DNA from: JBBIMP01 sp037444305
Lineage (GTDB): Bacteria > Acidobacteriota > UBA6911
Assembly (NCBI GenBank): GCA_037444305.1
Contig: JBBIMP010000011.1
Span: 138,332 to 202,331 of the forward strand
Reading direction: 5' to 3'
DNA length: 64,000 nt
The position numbers were made by a program, and so were the translations under genes. Below the pieces are notes generated by a model, which had not been told where the DNA came from, ran no database searches, and saw only the letters and a list, made by a program, of their open reading frames with translations. Below, in pieces: positions 61,143 through 64,000 of this stretch. Within the stretch, counting starts at the first letter, position 1, and the number at the start of each line of letters is the position of its first letter.

Positions 61143-61560
61143 GGGCCAGCGACTCCAGCGCGTCGTGCAGGGCGAGGATATCCGCCCCGGTCTGGGCCGC
61201 GGGAATCCGGCCCAAGCCGCTGTTGCTTTGAAGGTTCAATAGGACAGCCCGCCTCTTTTTGCACCGGCGGGAACGCGCGAATTCGACCAGGATTCGCCGC
61301 ATGATATTGGCCGAGACAGCGAAGAAATGCGCCCGATCCTGCCAACTTACCCGGCTTGCGTCCACGATCCGGATGAAGGCTTCGTTCACCAGATCCGTGG
61401 TCTGCAGCGTGTGTTTCTCCGGCTCGCGCATCAACATGTGCTGCGCCAGGCGGTGAAGTTCTGCGTGCACCAGGGGGATGAGCTGGTCGAGGGCCTCTCG
61501 GTTGCCCCGGCACCAGGCGTGCAGCAGTTGAGAAACTTCGCTGCGAGCATACGCGCTCAT
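61143..61560 (-). pseudogene. ECF sigma factor, C-terminus (region 4) lost
   Basis: From the ATG at 61560, the sequence follows an ECF sigma factor of the type (TIGR02999-like) often near Ser/Thr kinases: VSQLLHAWCRGNREALDQLI, HTLQTTDLVNEAFIRIVD, WQDRAHFFAVSANIMRRILV. Region 2 is complete. After DILALHDALESLAP (about 61143) region 4, with the -35-binding helix-turn-helix, should follow; instead a membrane PDZ fragment begins. Without region 4 it cannot bind promoters normally. Confidence 0.75.
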
Positions 61561-61566
61561 GCGGAA

Positions 61567-61905
61567 GTGAAATCTCATTCAGGATGAGAACCTGCTCGAG
61601 ACACTCTCTGCGGATTGATCCGATGAGCTGCTCTATGGGGGGCTCAAGTTTGGGGAGCGGCGTGGCAGCCGCACCGAGACTCTGTGCTCCCTTGTTTCAA
61701 GGTCATCCGGAACGCCGCTGAGAACTTTGTGTCACCATCCATCATCAGGTACTTCTTACCACGCAGGAATCCCTCCTCCGCACCGGTCAGCATCCTCCTA
61801 CCCTGCAGCACCCGCCCCTCCCCGGGGTTCCTCGTGCAACCGGCATAGTGCACCCGCCGCGTGGCCGATTCGATGAAAACGCGCAGGAAGCCTGTGCAAT
61901 ATCCG
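61567..61905 (-). pseudogene. Degraded transposase/integrase (rve domain) remnant
   Basis: Minus-strand pieces in shifting frames match an integrase core: FLRVFIESATRRVHYAGCTR, GFLRGKKYLMMDGDTKFSAA, FRMTLKQ, then in another frame VSVRLPRRSPNLSPP and in a third LIGSIRRECLEQVLILNE. This is the late DDE-integrase core and what follows it, as in IS-element or integrase-core transposases. Frameshifts (one at a C-run near 61650) and lost ends show it is dead. It runs into the promoter area of the sigma factor gene. Confidence 0.7.
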
Positions 61906-61951
61906 GAGTCTTTGGTTTGAGAGGAAAAGCATGAGGATGTAATATGAGGCT

Positions 61952-62425
61952 ATGGATCACGATGAACTCTTAAGGGTGCTGCGGGCATTTCAGGATCAAC
62001 ACCTTGAGTATGTGATCATTGGTGCAACCGCGATGGGTTTCCATGGGCTGGTCCGCGCAACCGAAGACGTCGATCTGGTGATTCGGGGGACATCAGAAAA
62101 CGTGGAGCGGTTGCGCAAAGCATTCCAGGAAGCCTACCCGGACGATCCGACCATCCGGGACATCCGAACGGAGGATTTGCTTGGCGATTATCCTGCTGTC
62201 AGATACTACCCTGTGAACGGCGACCTTTTTTTCGACATTTTAACGCGTCTCGGTGAAGCGGCAAGCTATGAAACCATAGAGTCAGAAGTCATTGAGGTGG
62301 AAGGAGTGCGTATTCTTGCGGCAACACCCCAGGCGCTGTATAAACTGAAGAAGGATACTGCTCGTCCCATCGATCGGCAGGACGCAGCCGCTCTCAGAGA
62401 GAGATTCAAATTGAGAGATGAATGA
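61952..62425 (+). CDS. Nucleotidyltransferase-fold protein (AbiEii/DUF6036-like, probable toxin)
   Basis: 157 residues. The minimal nucleotidyltransferase fold is visible: YVIIGATAMGFHGLVRATED followed by VDLVI, the GxxA...R.T.DVDL pattern of AbiEii-like and related toxin enzymes; a later acidic residue is in LFFDILTR. The region is more AT-rich than the rest of the window, suggesting transfer. A short gene overlaps its end. A toxin role is inference from family and context. Confidence 0.75.
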   Translation: MDHDELLRVLRAFQDQHLEYVIIGATAMGFHGLVRATEDVDLVIRGTSENVERLRKAFQEAYPDDPTIRDIRTEDLLGDYPAVRYYPVNGDLFFDILTRLGEAASYETIESEVIEVEGVRILAATPQALYKLKKDTARPIDRQDAAALRERFKLRDE

Positions 62426-62624
62426 GATGTCTGTGGAAAGATTCCATTCCATTGAGGAAATGAATTCAGCACGGATCCGCGCAAGCGCGGGAGATTCGTT
62501 CAAGCGTTTTGTGCGCCACTGTGCTCGCTACCGATCGATCTCGCAACGGAATAATCCTCAGGGAGTTTTTAAATTCCGATCTATCGAGGAAGCTCAAGCC
62601 GCACGGCGACTCTCCCGGAAATAA
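62418..62624 (+). CDS. Small partner of the nucleotidyltransferase (possible antitoxin)
   Basis: 68 residues, overlapping the previous gene by 8 bases. A motif occurs twice: ERFHSIEEMNSARI near the N-terminus and FKFRSIEEAQAARRL near the end. The product is basic (Arg-rich middle, FKRFVRHCARYRSISQRN). The start may be ATG at 62418 or 62427. The pair looks like a two-gene module; which partner neutralises which is not known. Confidence 0.6.
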   Translation: MNEMSVERFHSIEEMNSARIRASAGDSFKRFVRHCARYRSISQRNNPQGVFKFRSIEEAQAARRLSRK

Positions 62625-62957
62625 GTTGATAGTAGTTCGCTTTTCCTGGGCGGGAGTTGAATGGCAGTCACTTGGGGCTGAACAAGGATTCACCGGAAAC
62701 CAGAAAAGTCCAGCCACCCGACAAGGGCATCGTCGTCGAGATCCCGAAGGTCGGCGGGCTTCATCATCGTTCCGAGCGACGCGCAGTCCCGATTCCCTGC
62801 TCGATCCTGCACGATGGCTCGTGCCTTCTCTCCAGGCCGAACGCACTCGGGATACGCAGGACCGGGGGCAGAAACCGCTCACCCTGAAATTTCCCTACGA
62901 GGGAGGCGATCCCGAAGACCGAGGGGAATGGTGGGTCGAATTTATTCCGAACATACG
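62625..62957. other. Intergenic region before vapBC
   Basis: No gene that I can support. A 25-codon minus-strand frame at 62690-62767 (MMKPADLRDLDDDALVGW) looks protein-like but has no ribosome site. Confidence 0.4.
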
Positions 62958-62994
62958 TTGACAAATGTCGATCGATTGTCATATCGTATGACAA
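62958..62994 (+). promoter_or_regulatory. vapBC promoter and operator
   Basis: TTGACA at 62958-62963 and TATCGT at 62982-62987. The perfect palindrome TTGTCATA-TCG-TATGACAA (62976-62994) covers the -10, and the words TGACAAAT and TCGATCGA recur on both sides. This is the usual autoregulation layout of toxin-antitoxin modules. Confidence 0.7.
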
Positions 62995-63018
62995 ATAGAT
63001 ATCGATCGAGGTTGTAAC

Positions 63019-63225
63019 ATGCAAACAGTTACCGTGTCACCCAAATATCAAATCGTTATCCCCAAGGCGATCAGGGAGGCCCTGGATCTCCGACCCGGTC
63101 AAAAAATGCGGATCATGGAATATTCCGGGCGTATCGAGCTTCTGCCCGAGCGCGATATCAAGGATCTCCGGGGATTTCTCAAGGGCATCAACACGGAATT
63201 CGAGCGCGAGAAGGACCGCGAATGA
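63019..63225 (+). CDS. vapB: VapB-type antitoxin (AbrB/MazE fold)
   Basis: 68 residues. The swapped-hairpin DNA-binding fold is clear: TVSPKYQIVIPKAIREALDL followed by RPGQKMRIMEY. The acidic/basic C-terminal tail (FLKGINTEFEREKDRE) would wrap the toxin. Overlaps vapC as ATGA. Binds the palindrome just upstream (inference). Confidence 0.9.
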   Translation: MQTVTVSPKYQIVIPKAIREALDLRPGQKMRIMEYSGRIELLPERDIKDLRGFLKGINTEFEREKDRE

Positions 63226-63617
63226 ATATCGTGGATTCCTCCGGTTGGCTGGCCTATTTTGCCGACGAACCCAATGCCCGGCATTTCCAGCGTCCCTTGA
63301 ACGATCCCTCCAAGCTTTTCGTTCCGACGATAACCATCTACGAGGTATTCAAGGTTGTTCTTCGCGAATCCAACGAGAATGACGCTCTGCAGGCCGTTAT
63401 GGCCATGCAAAAGGGCACGGTTGTCGAGTTGAATGCGTCCCGGGCGGTCGCCGCCGCAAAATTGAGCTTGGGGCATCGTCTCCCCATGGCGGACGCCGTC
63501 ATTCTGGCGACGGCGCGGGAATACAATGCCGTCGTCTGGACCCAGGACTCGGATTTCGAGAACCTCGATCACGTGAAATACTTCCCGAAGAAACCGAAAT
63601 CGACTTCCGAGGCATGA
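63222..63617 (+). CDS. vapC: VapC-type PIN-domain toxin (ribonuclease)
   Basis: 131 residues. PIN-domain acidic residues: Asp5 in NIVDSSGW, Glu in TIYEVFK, Asp in MADAVILATA, and Asp in TQDSDFENL. Cleaves RNA, in characterised relatives often tRNA or rRNA, when VapB is lost. Its stop overlaps the next gene's start (ATGA), which is not usual for a two-gene module. Confidence 0.92.
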   Translation: MNIVDSSGWLAYFADEPNARHFQRPLNDPSKLFVPTITIYEVFKVVLRESNENDALQAVMAMQKGTVVELNASRAVAAAKLSLGHRLPMADAVILATAREYNAVVWTQDSDFENLDHVKYFPKKPKSTSEA

Positions 63618-63958
63618 TCGACGTCAAGGAGCGCATCTATCGCGACGACCCGAAATCGGGACACCCCGACGTCCGCACATATCTCGAAAACGTCGCCTAT
63701 TTCTTTTTGGGCAACGGTCACGTCCAAGCCGCCGTCCAGGGGGCGCCGTCCGGCGAGGGAACTCCGCTGGGCTTGATCGTCCAGGATCCGGAAACGCTTG
63801 GTCCGAAACGCGACGCCCCGACCATGGATCCGGAGCGCGGTCCGGTGCCGACACAGATCGAAATCGAAGACGGGGGAGAGGGAGGCGCGGTTTACCGGGC
63901 GGAAGATCCCAAGGTTTTCTGGCTTGAGGAACGGATAAGAAAAAGGGGTCTTCGGTGA
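63614..63958 (+). CDS. Unrecognised 114-residue protein overlapping vapC
   Basis: Starts at ATG 63614 inside the vapC stop and ends at 63958. Middle section YLENVAYFFLGNGHVQAAVQ then GEGTPLGLIVQDPE resembles the opening of a carbohydrate-active enzyme (a 'GNGHVQ' strand as in some glycosidase N-terminal domains), followed by PERGPVPTQIEIEDGGEGGA. If so, it is a truncated N-terminal piece. I am not confident of this and give no function. Confidence 0.5.
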   Translation: MIDVKERIYRDDPKSGHPDVRTYLENVAYFFLGNGHVQAAVQGAPSGEGTPLGLIVQDPETLGPKRDAPTMDPERGPVPTQIEIEDGGEGGAVYRAEDPKVFWLEERIRKRGLR

Positions 63959-64000
63959 AATCTGTGGGTAAATAATTCCCCCGCTCTTCCAGATGAAGGG

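Noticed and set aside
62690..62767. 25-codon minus-strand frame (MMKPADLRDLDDDALVGW) resembling the start of ribosomal protein L29
   Set aside because: Too short, no ribosome site, ends after 25 codons; resemblance is probably chance.
1..64000. tRNA, rRNA or CRISPR arrays
   Set aside because: No T-loop/acceptor arrangements, rRNA-like sequence or regularly spaced direct repeats were seen.

Overview
The window is high-GC bacterial chromosome, densely coded on both strands. It carries genes typical of a Gram-negative-type envelope: many Sec signal peptides, one Tat signal peptide, lipoproteins, a TolC/RND efflux system and an OmpA-type peptidoglycan-binding domain. An ECF sigma factor close to a Ser/Thr kinase, an MglA/MglB pair, a GH3/beta-lactamase fusion and exported M14, M24 and M28 peptidases are a mix often seen in Acidobacteriota. 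That assignment is an inference; there is no rRNA or other marker in the window to settle it.

Left part (1-14 kb): the 3' end of carB; a tight leftward operon TPR protein > yvcK > glmU > Cys-rich protein; mglB-mglA; a leftward run sua5 > dual-specificity phosphatase > terC > fmdB; a NusG/RfaH-like factor; an exported Xaa-Pro aminopeptidase; and gltS. Middle (14-44 kb): a PerR-like regulator with its own operator, then rubrerythrin, an HdrD/GlpC-like Fe-S protein and DUF3501; an exported GH3/beta-lactamase fusion; ogt; phosphoglucomutase; two tandem exported M14 carboxypeptidases; bacterioferritin; msrA; a GcvT-SHMT fusion; an exported O-methyltransferase; trxB; a glycosyltransferase; alpha-glucan phosphorylase with a HAD hydrolase; moaA; a rhomboid protease; and an LsrF-type aldolase beside a two-domain aldolase/dehydrogenase. 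Redox and peroxide defence (PerR, rubrerythrin, bacterioferritin, MsrA, TrxB) and glucan or sugar-phosphate metabolism (GlgP, Pgm, LsrF, RhaD-like) are recurrent themes.

Right part (44-64 kb): an operon of ABC permease, ABC ATPase, a small membrane/coiled-coil protein, a substrate-binding protein fused to OmpA, and a VWA lipoprotein; a TetR-controlled TolC-MFP-RND efflux operon with matching operators at both promoters; four uncharacterised proteins; and a Tat-exported alanine racemase. It ends in an accessory zone of palindromic repeats, a transposase remnant, a nucleotidyltransferase pair and vapBC.

The most striking feature is the number of gene remnants made by loss of the middle of a gene or of the stretch between two neighbours: an FmdB/alpha-beta hydrolase junction, hrpB, an M28 peptidase, yjbQ, a GGDEF remnant, ABC permease/ATPase, and ECF sigma/PDZ/kinase. 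In most of these the outer ends are still well preserved, so the losses look recent or are assembly collapses. Reads across each junction would decide.
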